A stretch of DNA of 64,000 nt. Origin: Rhodanobacteraceae bacterium ZG21-1 (GTDB lineage Bacteria; Pseudomonadota; Gammaproteobacteria; Xanthomonadales; Rhodanobacteraceae). The notes under the pieces were generated by a model. That model was not told the origin of the DNA. It was given only the letters and a program-made list of their open reading frames with translations, and did no database searches. How positions within the stretch are numbered: the first letter of the stretch is position 1; each line of letters begins with the position of its first letter. The position numbers and the translations under genes are program-made. The stretch spans positions 620,001 to 684,000 of the forward strand of contig JAJEJU010000024.1 in assembly GCA_021390615.1 (NCBI GenBank), written 5' to 3'. Shown in pieces: positions 34,718 through 42,646 of this stretch.

Positions 34718-35347
34718 CTAGTCGGACTGGCGGACGACGTGCAGGTGGCAGGTGTCGCCGTGGTTATACATCACGTTGACCGGCGAGCCCTGCGACTGCG
34801 GCACCGAGTAGATCGTGGTCATGCTGCCGGGTCCCGTTCCGCCATCGGTCGGCCGCATCGGCAGTTCGTGCGGCGTGCTGCCGAGCACGGTTTGCAGCGT
34901 GCTTTTGTCCGGACAGTGGCCAGCGCGCAAAGCCACGGCCAGCTCGCGGAAAAAACCGCCTTGGCTGGGTTGCCAGATGATGTCGATGCCCTCGATGCCC
35001 AGCGATGAATGCTTCGGCCGGTAATGGCCGGTAGTGCGTGCATTGACCCTGGAAAACGGGCCGTTCCAGACCATGGCGCCGGGCTGGTCGATCTTCGGCA
35101 GCAAGGCCGGCATGTCGAATGCCTGGGCCAGCGCCTGGATGTCCACTTCCTCGTCGTAGTGGGCCAGCTTGGCCAGCCGCGTCGCGAACAGATAGCCGGG
35201 CGCGGCGCTGGACGCTTCAGCCGGCGCAGCGGCGTTGCCGTCGGCATAGGCGCAAGCGCCTGGTGCGGCGGCCAGCACAAGCCCCAGCGCACAGCCCGTG
35301 CGCCACCGTGTTGCAAGACCGGTTTTGCCGGCGACGAACCGTGTCAT
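34718..35347 (-). CDS. Exported hypothetical protein (209 aa)
   Basis: The N-terminus has a long signal-like segment (RWRTGCALGLVLAAAPGACAYADG), perhaps ending in a signal-peptidase-I site after ACAYA. The mature 170 residues include YLFATRLAKLAHYDEEVDIQALAQAFDMP, a repeated Pro/Gly turn set, a DKSTLQTVLGSTPHEL helix and a NHGDTCHLHVVRQ end. Two Cys (AGHCPDK and DTCHLH) may pair. No family was recognised. It faces the 71-aa gene upstream on the same strand. Confidence 0.6.
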   Translation of the reverse strand: MTRFVAGKTGLATRWRTGCALGLVLAAAPGACAYADGNAAAPAEASSAAPGYLFATRLAKLAHYDEEVDIQALAQAFDMPALLPKIDQPGAMVWNGPFSRVNARTTGHYRPKHSSLGIEGIDIIWQPSQGGFFRELAVALRAGHCPDKSTLQTVLGSTPHELPMRPTDGGTGPGSMTTIYSVPQSQGSPVNVMYNHGDTCHLHVVRQSD

Positions 35348-35464
35348 CTCCGCCCCCCGATCGGCGTGGACCCTGCGATTACCTTAGCGCAAACCTCCAA
35401 GCCGGGGCGATGGGGCGAACCGTGGGGTCAGGCCTGTTCCATGACGTGATTTGGCACCTGGGCG

Positions 35465-35680
35465 CTAGTGAGGCTTGATGTGATTCAGCTGCTCAAGCAT
35501 GTGCGCGCGCCGTTCCTGCCGCCTGCGCTCCTGCTCGGCCAGCAGCACCTGTCGCCGTGTCAGGTGCACCGGCGGCTCGGCCGGCCTTGCGGCATGCGGG
35601 TGCACCCATCGCGAGAGATAGGCAGACCACTCGCTGGGGTGCCACAGCGGGTGGGCGTGGGGAGTATGGCGGGCGTTCAT
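35465..35680 (-). CDS. Small basic hypothetical protein (71 aa)
   Basis: ATG at 35680 with GAGGTGAT upstream. The sequence is His/Arg-rich (NARHTPHAHPLWHPSEWSAY) with a charged C-terminal helix (QVLLAEQERRRQERRAHML). Its nature as a gene rests on the ribosome site and the helical C-terminus. No function is suggested. Confidence 0.45.
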   Translation of the reverse strand: MNARHTPHAHPLWHPSEWSAYLSRWVHPHAARPAEPPVHLTRRQVLLAEQERRRQERRAHMLEQLNHIKPH

Positions 35681-36037
35681 GGCGATCACCTCGACGGCGG
35701 AGGCCGGCTGTCCGGAAGGAGCGGGGCGGGCAAGATCACGCTGCACCTGTCGCCGTTAGTCACACGTGATCGGGGCGATAGCAATTGCGAAATACGCCGG
35801 GACGCATTCGGCAGATGGCGCGCCGGGCTTCGACGCAGAGCTTTGGACCAGGCATGCATGAGGACGGCAGCGGCTTGCACGAGCCACCGGCGGCATGTGT
35901 CCACGCTGGCGGCGCGTCGCCATGGTCGGCTGCCGGCGCCGCTGCCGCGGGTTTGGGCTGAATCCGGTGCTGCATCAGGAGCGTCGGGGCGGTCGGTTTG
36001 TCTTGACGCTTTTGCCGCGCTGCGGCAGCTTGGCCGG
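35681..36037. other. Intergenic, no gene recognised
   Basis: Divergent gap between the 71-aa gene and the amidase. A plus-strand frame is open through it, but the amidase's own signal peptide begins at 36038. Presumed promoter region. Confidence 0.4.
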
Positions 36038-36835
36038 ATGGAAGCCCTTTTGCCGTTGCGTGCATGCCGTCGTTCCTTGTCGCGCAGCGTCAGCCGCTGC
36101 CTGGCGCTGTTGCCGCTGCTGTGGCTGGCCGCATGCACCACGCCGGTCAAGCACAACCCGATGGCGCAGTGGGTGCCTTCGCCCAACTACAACGCGCGTC
36201 GGCCGATGCTGATCGTGCTGCACTTCACCGACGGCAGCTCGGCCCAGGCCAGCCTGAACATCCTGCGCACTGGCAATGACGAAGGCCCGGTGAGCGCGCA
36301 TTACCTGGTCGGCCGGGACGGGCATATCTATCAGCTGGTAGCCGATGAACAGCGCGCCTGGCATGCCGGCGCCGGCCGCTGGGGCAGCATCACCGACGTC
36401 AATTCGGCCTCGATCGGCATCGAACTGGACAACGACGGCCATTCGCCGTTCGCCCCCGCGCAGATCGACAGCCTGCTGCGCCTGCTGGCCGATCTCACCA
36501 CCCGCCTGCACATTCCGCGCACGCAGGTGATCGGCCATGAGGATCTGGCGCCGGGCCGCAAGAACGATCCGGGGCCGCTGTTCCCATGGCAGCAGCTGGC
36601 CAACGCGGGCTACGGCGTGTGGCCGCAGGGGCCGCTGGTCGATCCGCCGCCGGGCTTCGACCCGTGGATGGCGCTGGGCCTGATCGGTTATCCGCTGGAT
36701 CGCCGCGACGCCGCGGTGCAGTCCTTCCACCACCATTTCCGCGGCATGGAAGGCACGACGCTGGATGCACAGGACCAGCGCCTGCTCTATGCGCTGAGCC
36801 GGCAGCTGGTCGGCGACACGCCGCCGTCGCCGTAG
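36038..36835 (+). CDS. AmiD-type N-acetylmuramoyl-L-alanine amidase lipoprotein
   Basis: The 265-aa protein starts with a lipoprotein signal (RCLALLPLLWLAAC, lipobox LAAC, Cys33). The Amidase_2 fold follows: MLIVLHFTDGSSAQA gives the first zinc His, GHIYQLVADEQRAWHAG the second, and IGHEDLAPGRKNDPGPLFPW the loop of His, Lys and Asp. A C-terminal helical part (FDPWMALGLIGYPLDRRD) resembles the peptidoglycan-binding domain of AmiD/AmpDh2. Such enzymes cut the sugar-peptide bond of murein from the outer membrane. The start follows a long open frame that does not belong to it. Confidence 0.9.
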   Translation: MEALLPLRACRRSLSRSVSRCLALLPLLWLAACTTPVKHNPMAQWVPSPNYNARRPMLIVLHFTDGSSAQASLNILRTGNDEGPVSAHYLVGRDGHIYQLVADEQRAWHAGAGRWGSITDVNSASIGIELDNDGHSPFAPAQIDSLLRLLADLTTRLHIPRTQVIGHEDLAPGRKNDPGPLFPWQQLANAGYGVWPQGPLVDPPPGFDPWMALGLIGYPLDRRDAAVQSFHHHFRGMEGTTLDAQDQRLLYALSRQLVGDTPPSP

Positions 36836-36853
36836 ACGCCTCGCGGGGCTTTT

Positions 36854-36886
36854 GCCGGCGAGGCGCAGGCAGGGCGCCTCGCCGGC
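36854..36886. terminator. Strong hairpin between the amidase and DUF2501 genes
   Basis: Arms GCCGGCGAGGCGC (36854-36866) and GCGCCTCGCCGGC (36874-36886) form a perfect 13-bp stem with a 7-base loop. It lies between convergent genes and is therefore a likely bidirectional end. No T-tract follows. Confidence 0.65.
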
Positions 36887-36960
36887 CCTGCCGGCACACG
36901 AAATTCGGCGGCGTGGTTACTTCGACGACCGGGCATGGATGCTTCGCCTGGTGCGTGGCC

Positions 36961-37401
36961 TCAGAGCATCGACTTGCCCTGCTTGAGCACCATGTCGCAG
37001 GCCTTCTTGGTCACCTTGGCCTTCATGTCGCCCATGCCTGCCATGCCGCCCATGCCGCCGCCGCCGACATCGGACAGGTTGCTGCTCTTGCCGTCCTTGC
37101 CCAGCAGCATGCCCTTGGCGCCGGCGAGGTAGTCGCTGTTGTTTTCCGCCTTGCTCTGGCCGCCGAGCTTGCCCATCAGCTTGTCCTTGACCGAGCTGGC
37201 GTCGCCGCCGCCGAGATAATTGTTCTTGATGCAGTATTCGAGCAGGCCTGCCGCATTGCCTGCGCTGCCCGAGGACAGCGAGGAACCGCCGCCGACCATG
37301 CTCTTGAGGCTGCCGAGGTCCTGCGCCAGGGCGAGCCCGGAACCGCCGGCCCATGCCATGCCGCCGAGCAGGATCGCCGAAACGAACATACGGGTCTTCA
37401 T
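36961..37401 (-). CDS. Exported DUF2501 (YjjA-type) protein
   Basis: GAAGGAGAC precedes the ATG at 37401. A signal peptide (FVSAILLGGMAWAGGSGLALA) leads to a 120-residue mature protein with LLEYCIKNNYLGGGDASSVKDKLMGKLGG, the conserved core of DUF2501, and a C-terminal helix with KKACDMVLKQGKSML. A Gly/Met-rich stretch GGGGMGGMAGMGDM connects them. Two Cys could form one disulfide. DUF2501 proteins are periplasmic, of unknown role, and one relative (YjjA) is reported as an envelope protein. Confidence 0.85.
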   Translation of the reverse strand: MKTRMFVSAILLGGMAWAGGSGLALAQDLGSLKSMVGGGSSLSSGSAGNAAGLLEYCIKNNYLGGGDASSVKDKLMGKLGGQSKAENNSDYLAGAKGMLLGKDGKSSNLSDVGGGGMGGMAGMGDMKAKVTKKACDMVLKQGKSML

Positions 37402-38125
37402 CGTTGTCTCCTTCAGAAAGCGCTGCCTGGTAGTACGAATATTCTTGCGCCTGCAGGCCAAACGAAGGGTGAAGCAGTCCGATATCCCGAGCAGTGCTGC
37501 CCGTGGCGCGGATCGCTGTCGCGGGCCGGGCGGGCGATCGTGCATCGATGGCAGCCGGTCGAGACATCACGGAGCTGCGCCCGCGGATGCCGCCATGCCT
37601 TGCCGATGACGATCGGCTTTCGCTCGCCGCGGCTTGATCGGGCGCCTGTCGCCATCGGTGCCGACGCAGCGAGCGATCGAGGCCGATGGCGCGAGGCTTG
37701 GCGCTGGCGAGCCGGGCATGCCGGTTGGTTGCGGGACATCAGCATGCGTTCGCAAAGAACGCCCTGGCTCCATGGCCGCAAGCAACAATCGCGGTGTGCA
37801 TCACAGTTTGGGGCTGGCTCGCCTATGCTGGCTTGCTTGGGCCTGGCTTGAGCGCGGCGCAAGAATCTGCCGTGCTGGCGACTATTGCCCCGATGGCGAT
37901 GCTAATCTCAGGCGGCAGCCCCCGAGGAGTCCATGGATATGGCAGCGTTGCGGCGCATCGAATCCTTCGCCTCTCTGATCGCGCGTGCGCCGCGCGGCCA
38001 GCGCCGCCGCACCTCGATGTTTCTCGGGGCGACAGGAGTGCCTGCTTGATTTCAGTCGATTCTCATGGGGCATGCCCGGCAAGTCACGCGGGACAGAAAC
38101 GGGTCCATCGGAGCGCCGGTAGAAC
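37402..38125. other. Upstream region of the effector/immunity pair
   Basis: 724 bp with no recognised domain. It includes the DUF2501 promoter side, the small frame at 37933-38049 listed separately, and whatever drives the immunity/effector operon. I could not place a promoter with confidence. Confidence 0.4.
37933..38049 (+). CDS. Possible short ORF upstream of the immunity gene (38 aa)
   Basis: ATG at 37933 follows CCGAGGAGT with good spacing and encodes MDMAALRRIESFASLIARAP, then an Arg-rich tail ending GATGVPA. It ends 77 bp before the immunity gene. A leader peptide or a chance frame are both possible. The ribosome site is the only positive evidence. Confidence 0.22.
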   Translation: MDMAALRRIESFASLIARAPRGQRRRTSMFLGATGVPA

Positions 38126-38818
38126 ATGAAAGTGCGCAGATCATGGATCGTCATCGTCGCGATCGCCGCGATCGGGGCCGCCTATGCGCTATGGCCCCGG
38201 CACGACACGCTGCCGGTGCATCACTGCGACGATCCGAAGACTCGGTCCGTGATCGATGCCTGCATGAATCACGTGTTTCCCACGGGCGAACAAATCCATG
38301 CCTACCTGGACGACGCAAGCTTCCGGCAGGCGCAGGCCGGCACCCACTACACCCTGCAATACTTCGATCATGACGGCCGCTATGTGCTGTTGAGCTTTGG
38401 CGGCGAATCCGTGCCCTGGGGCGTGGCCTTCATCAACAGCGGACGCTGGTGGCTACACGAGGCCGTGTTGCCCTTGCAGGCCGGCAACGAGACCAAGAAG
38501 CTGCCCGTGCAGCAGGTATGCAGCCTGGAATACACCTGGACGGATACGCCGCGCGACGTCAAGGATGAAGACCCGGACGTTTCCTGCACCACCGTGTGGG
38601 ATCTGAGCGGCAATACCTTCCAGGAAGGCGACAAGCCGCAGAGCAGGGCCGGCGGGGATGTTTACGATTTATTGAAGCTCTATCGCATGGACGGCCATCA
38701 ATTCCGCATCCAGGATTTCTCTTCCGTCGCACCCGATGCGGAAGTGCCGCCGGAAGAGCTGGCGCGTGCCGCCCACCTTTATGAAAGCAAGCAAGCCACC
38801 GAGGGGACGAAGCCATGA
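38126..38818 (+). CDS. Putative periplasmic immunity protein (X-Tfi type)
   Basis: The 230-aa protein has an N-terminal membrane anchor or uncleaved signal (SWIVIVAIAAIGAAYALW) and then a soluble periplasmic domain of about 200 residues with four Cys (VHHCDDP, DACMNH, QQVCSLE, VSCTT) suited to two disulfides. Its last codons overlap the start of the next gene as ATGA, so the two are translationally coupled. Immunity proteins of the Xanthomonadales antibacterial T4SS are typically encoded directly upstream of their effector and are exported or membrane-anchored. The role here is inferred from that arrangement, because the domain itself is not recognised. It would bind and block the effector encoded by 38815-40122. 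Confidence 0.62.
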   Translation: MKVRRSWIVIVAIAAIGAAYALWPRHDTLPVHHCDDPKTRSVIDACMNHVFPTGEQIHAYLDDASFRQAQAGTHYTLQYFDHDGRYVLLSFGGESVPWGVAFINSGRWWLHEAVLPLQAGNETKKLPVQQVCSLEYTWTDTPRDVKDEDPDVSCTTVWDLSGNTFQEGDKPQSRAGGDVYDLLKLYRMDGHQFRIQDFSSVAPDAEVPPEELARAAHLYESKQATEGTKP

Positions 38819-40122
38819 GCGACAAGGACCAGGGCCAGGACGATCAGGATTCGCGCACTCATATCCGCCCCTTTTCTCCCGAGGTGTTGAATACCATCCA
38901 GGGATCTCGTTCTGACATCCTCGCTGCGGCGCAAGCCGCGGGCGTTTCGCCGATTGCCGTCGCCGGTCCGATGGCTCGCGAAATGAATCGGCGCGAAGAT
39001 CACAACTCCGCCCTGATGTGGGTGCGTGACGAGCAGAGTCGGCAGAACGCCCTGTACTACAACGGCACCAGCCCGTATGCCGAGGGACCCGTGCCCACGC
39101 GGTACTCTCATCAGGATTACGTCGACGACATGAAGTCGGTGGCGGGTGATGTCCAGCGCGGCACGCTTTCGCAGATGTATCACCGGGTGGTCGGCGCGAC
39201 GGACCATCCGGTCTTGAACGATTTGCCGCCGGCCAACATACGTCCGGTCGCGGCCATCGAAGCGGTTCGCTATTACGAAGCGCACCCGGACCAGTTCAAG
39301 GGCGATCCCTTCGGCTGGAACCAGTACAAGGACCATTACGACAAGCTTGTCGGCGACATGGCCTTGGGCAGCGATGCGGCCAAGCTCAAGCTGAGCGTGC
39401 AGATTTCGGCGGTGAATGCCGCGCGCATCAACGACGACCTGGATCACAAGGTTTCGAACTGGAAATCCCTGACCCAGGATCAGCGCGACGAAGCGATCAC
39501 TGCCTACTCGGCTTCCGGCGGCAAGCAGTTCAACAAGGAGTACGCGGCCAACGACCACAAGCCCTTTGTGTTGCGGCCTGAATCCTTGTCGCATACCGAC
39601 GGGGCCAACACCTTGACCGGGCCCAAGGGCGACGCGGTCGAAAATATCCAGCGGCTGCATTCCATCCTGGACGCGCCGAAGCACGCGCAGTTGCAGTCCC
39701 CGCTGCTGAACGATCCCAGCCATCCCGGGAACGGCCTGTACCAGCAGGCCTACGGCAAGCTTGCCGAGCTGGACGGGCAGGTGGGGCGCAGCCCGGACCA
39801 ACGCACCGCCAATCTTGCCGGTGCCGCCACGGTAGCCGCCTTGGGCGCCGGCATCACCCGGGTCGACCATATGCTGCCCGACATCAAGGGCGGCTCGACG
39901 ATGCTCGTCGCGCAGAACACCTCGCCGCTTAAGACCGTGGCCGAGGTGCCTACCGTGCAGGGCATGAATACACCGCTGGAGCAGAGCAGCGCGCAGTACC
40001 GGCAGGTGGCGCAGCAACAGACGCAGGACCAGCAGCAGAGCCAGACGCAGAACCAGACGCAGGTCGCTTCCCAGCAGCAGGCGCAGCCGGCAATGCAGAT
40101 TCAGATGAAGCAGTCCGGGTAG
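38815..40122 (+). CDS. Putative antibacterial T4SS effector with XVIPCD domain (X-Tfe type)
   Basis: The 435-aa protein has three parts. Residues 15-235 look like a lysozyme-like fold: a helix ILAAAQAAGVSPIAVAG ending in AREMN (candidate catalytic Glu56), and later an AITAYSASGGKQFNKEY segment like the AYNxG region of muramidases. Residues 297-415 match the XVIPCD secretion domain: LLNDPSHPGNGLYQQA, LDGQVGRSPDQRTANLAG, ITRVDHMLPD, TMLVAQN and TPLEQSSAQY. Residues 392-435 are Gln-rich, as usual for XVIPCD tails. In Xanthomonadales XVIPCD is recognised by VirD4 for injection into rival bacteria. No secretion signal other than this is visible. A murein-cutting toxin is inference. Confidence 0.72.
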   Translation: MSDKDQGQDDQDSRTHIRPFSPEVLNTIQGSRSDILAAAQAAGVSPIAVAGPMAREMNRREDHNSALMWVRDEQSRQNALYYNGTSPYAEGPVPTRYSHQDYVDDMKSVAGDVQRGTLSQMYHRVVGATDHPVLNDLPPANIRPVAAIEAVRYYEAHPDQFKGDPFGWNQYKDHYDKLVGDMALGSDAAKLKLSVQISAVNAARINDDLDHKVSNWKSLTQDQRDEAITAYSASGGKQFNKEYAANDHKPFVLRPESLSHTDGANTLTGPKGDAVENIQRLHSILDAPKHAQLQSPLLNDPSHPGNGLYQQAYGKLAELDGQVGRSPDQRTANLAGAATVAALGAGITRVDHMLPDIKGGSTMLVAQNTSPLKTVAEVPTVQGMNTPLEQSSAQYRQVAQQQTQDQQQSQTQNQTQVASQQQAQPAMQIQMKQSG

Positions 40123-40821
40123 CCGCCTGGACGGCTCGGTGCGGGTGGCATCGGTATGGCTCGTCACGCAGCTCGTCACGCGTTCGCAACTGCCCGCAGG
40201 GCTGCCGTGAACGGAGTTCGCATCCTGGGCGCATAGGTATCCGGCTCCATGCGTGCGCTCTGCCGTGTCTTTAGAGACAGGCAGGTGGCGCCCATGATGC
40301 GGCGAGCCTGCGTGTCCGGCGACTTTCAAAGGACGATCTGCTGATCGTGTGCGGGTTCTTGGCGCGAACGGCCGCAGCTCGCCGATACCCATGTCGATCG
40401 TCCATGCGAGACGGATAGGCCTGGCAAGGCCGCGCACCAGAGGCATGCGCTGCAAGGCCCGGACATATCCGGCAGGCGGCTGCGGATCGATGTCGCCGAA
40501 TGGAGCATTCGGTGTTTTGCCATGTCGGGCCAAGCCGCCACGTATCTCGACCCGTACCTCTTGCTGTAAGTGCGGCCCGCGCTGTCGACACTGCATCAAG
40601 CAGGCAAGCCATCTGCGCGCAGCCGGAACGAAGGAACATGCTCGGTCGCGTGTCGCTTGCCGATCGGGTTCCTCTTCCGGTGAAGCTCCAGGCGCCGTTG
40701 CCGCGGCCGTCCGGGCCAGTCAATGGCCCCGCTCGGGCGGAAAGTGAGCGGGGTCGCTTGCCGTTTGCCGAAGGGGCTGGACAATGGCTGGATCGCGACG
40801 GGGGAGCGGGGCGGCGTATCC
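40123..40821. other. Intergenic; short direct repeat, no gene
   Basis: 700 bp between the effector and the glycosyltransferase. The 11-mer GCTCGTCACGC occurs at 40159-40169 and 40171-40181. Otherwise only overlapping GC-rich frames are seen. No further toxin or immunity gene is visible here. Confidence 0.4.
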
Positions 40822-42606
40822 ATGCATAGCGTCAGAACTTTGTGGGCGGCGAAGATCGCCTGCCTGCTCGTGGTGGCCGTGGTCTACTGGCCCGTGCTGC
40901 ATGGCCAGTTCGTATGGGACGACGTCGTCGACTTCGCGCAGATGGCCTGGCTGAGACAAGGCGACGCCTGGTGGCGCCTGATCTTCCACGGCTTCAACAA
41001 CTGGACGCACTACTTCCGCCCGCTGGGCGTGGCCTTCTTCACCCTGCAGGTGCGCCTGTTCGGCGCCGTGCCGGGGCCCATGCATGCAGTGTCGCTGCTG
41101 CTGCATCTACTCGACACCTTGCTGGTCGGCGTGCTGGCGCGGCGCCTTGTCGCCGATCGCGCAAGCCGCACGCAGCTCATGGTTACCGCGCTGGCCATGC
41201 TCGCCTACGGGCTGCATCCGTTATTGACCGAGCCGGTGGCCTGGATCGGCAGCCAGTTCGATCTGCTGGTGAACCTGCTGCTCCTGCTCGGTCTGTGGGC
41301 GCACCTGGCGCTGCAGGGACGGATCCGGCGCGCGCTTGCGGTGTCGGCCTGCTTCTTCCTGGCGGCCTGCACCAAGGAGTCCGCGGCTGCCTTTCCGCTG
41401 TTGCTGTTGTTGTTCGATGCGATGGAAGTGCGCAGAGACGACAACCTTGCGCTGCGCCAGGCAGCGAAGGCCGTGCTGTCGCGCAGCGGCGTCAGCTACG
41501 CGCTGGTCCTGCTCGCGGGTTTCGTCTATCTGGGCCTGCGTCATGCCGCGCTCGGGCAGATGCTGCCGCCGGCCGTCGCCGACCACGCACTGACCAGCAT
41601 AGGGCATCTGCAGGAGATCGCCTTCCTCTACCTGCGCTACTGGCAGATGCTGTGCTGGCCGATGAGCGGGATCAGCCCGATTCATCCGGTCGATCCATCC
41701 ACGTTCAATGCGGTCACGGCGTCTTCGCTGCTGCTCGACCTGGGCGCGCTGGGACTGGTGGTCGCCGGCTGCGTGCTGGCGATCTGGCGTCGCTCCTGGA
41801 CCGGCGCGTTCATCCTGGCCGTGAGCGCGGCCCTGCTGCCGGTGCTGCACATCGCCGCGGCCGATTTCGATGAAAGCCTTTATCACGAGCGCTACGCCGC
41901 GCTGGCCCTGGCGCTGGCCTGCGTGCTGGGTCCGCGCGCGGTGCTGGAGTGGCGCCTGCCGGCGGCGACGCAGCGCCTGGCCACGCTGGCCGGCGGCGCC
42001 GTGTTCGCGCTGTGGCTGCTGCTCGGCGCTGCCAATGTCCGTCTGGTGCTGCCGTTGTGGTCGTCCAACCTCGCGTTGTGGCAATGGGCCTTGCACGAGC
42101 ATCCTGACGCCGTCGAGGCGCGCGACGGTCTGCTCAGCGCCTACATCGACAGTGGCGACTACGGGCGCGCGAATCGCTTCATCGATCAGCTGGCGCGCGA
42201 CCGCATCCCGTGCGTGAACTGCATGTTGAACGCCGCCATCCTGGCCTTGCTGCAGAACGACCTGCCGCGCGCCGAGGCCGCCTTGGACCGTGTCGACGGC
42301 GCGCCCGAGCTGGCCAGCAACGCGCAGATGAAGCGAGCCTATCTGCAAAGCCGGGGGCGCCTGCTGTTGCAGCAAGGCAAGCCCGCCGAGGCCGAGCCCT
42401 GGTTCAGATCGGCGATCGAGCTGGATCGGCTCGATCCGGAGCCGCAGATCGCGCTGGCTCTGACGCTGTCGCTCGAGGGCAAGCCGGACGAGGCGCGCCG
42501 TGTCGCCGAAGCGGCCATCCCGCTGCTGTCGCCCGAGGAACGCGCCTCGCGACAACAGGCGCTGGATCGCCTGTTGTCGCCGCAGGACGCAGCTCCGGCG
42601 CATTGA
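40822..42606 (+). CDS. Multi-pass membrane glycosyltransferase-like protein with C-terminal TPRs
   Basis: I chose the ATG at 40822 (MHSVRTLWAAKIACLLVV); residues encoded before it are not protein-like. The first 400 residues contain about ten membrane helices, with the motif FVWDDVVDF after helix 1, the DD motif typical of GT-C O-mannosyltransferase-like proteins, and GLHPLLTEPVAWIGSQFDLL. The last 180 residues are cytoplasmic or periplasmic TPRs (EARDGLLSAYIDSGDYGRANRF, AEPWFRSAIELDRLDPEPQIALAL). This resembles TMTC/PMT-like proteins of bacteria that glycosylate envelope proteins or lipids, but the acceptor is unknown. It converges on the TonB-dependent receptor. Confidence 0.75.
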   Translation: MHSVRTLWAAKIACLLVVAVVYWPVLHGQFVWDDVVDFAQMAWLRQGDAWWRLIFHGFNNWTHYFRPLGVAFFTLQVRLFGAVPGPMHAVSLLLHLLDTLLVGVLARRLVADRASRTQLMVTALAMLAYGLHPLLTEPVAWIGSQFDLLVNLLLLLGLWAHLALQGRIRRALAVSACFFLAACTKESAAAFPLLLLLFDAMEVRRDDNLALRQAAKAVLSRSGVSYALVLLAGFVYLGLRHAALGQMLPPAVADHALTSIGHLQEIAFLYLRYWQMLCWPMSGISPIHPVDPSTFNAVTASSLLLDLGALGLVVAGCVLAIWRRSWTGAFILAVSAALLPVLHIAAADFDESLYHERYAALALALACVLGPRAVLEWRLPAATQRLATLAGGAVFALWLLLGAANVRLVLPLWSSNLALWQWALHEHPDAVEARDGLLSAYIDSGDYGRANRFIDQLARDRIPCVNCMLNAAILALLQNDLPRAEAALDRVDGAPELASNAQMKRAYLQSRGRLLLQQGKPAEAEPWFRSAIELDRLDPEPQIALALTLSLEGKPDEARRVAEAAIPLLSPEERASRQQALDRLLSPQDAAPAH

Positions 42607-42646
42607 TGCTGCGGGGCTGCTTCGGCGTGGCCGGCCGCGCCGTCGG

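Noticed and set aside
40159-40181. 11-bp direct repeat after the effector gene as an attachment site
   Set aside because: Copies are only 12 bp apart and no integrase or second distant copy was noticed.
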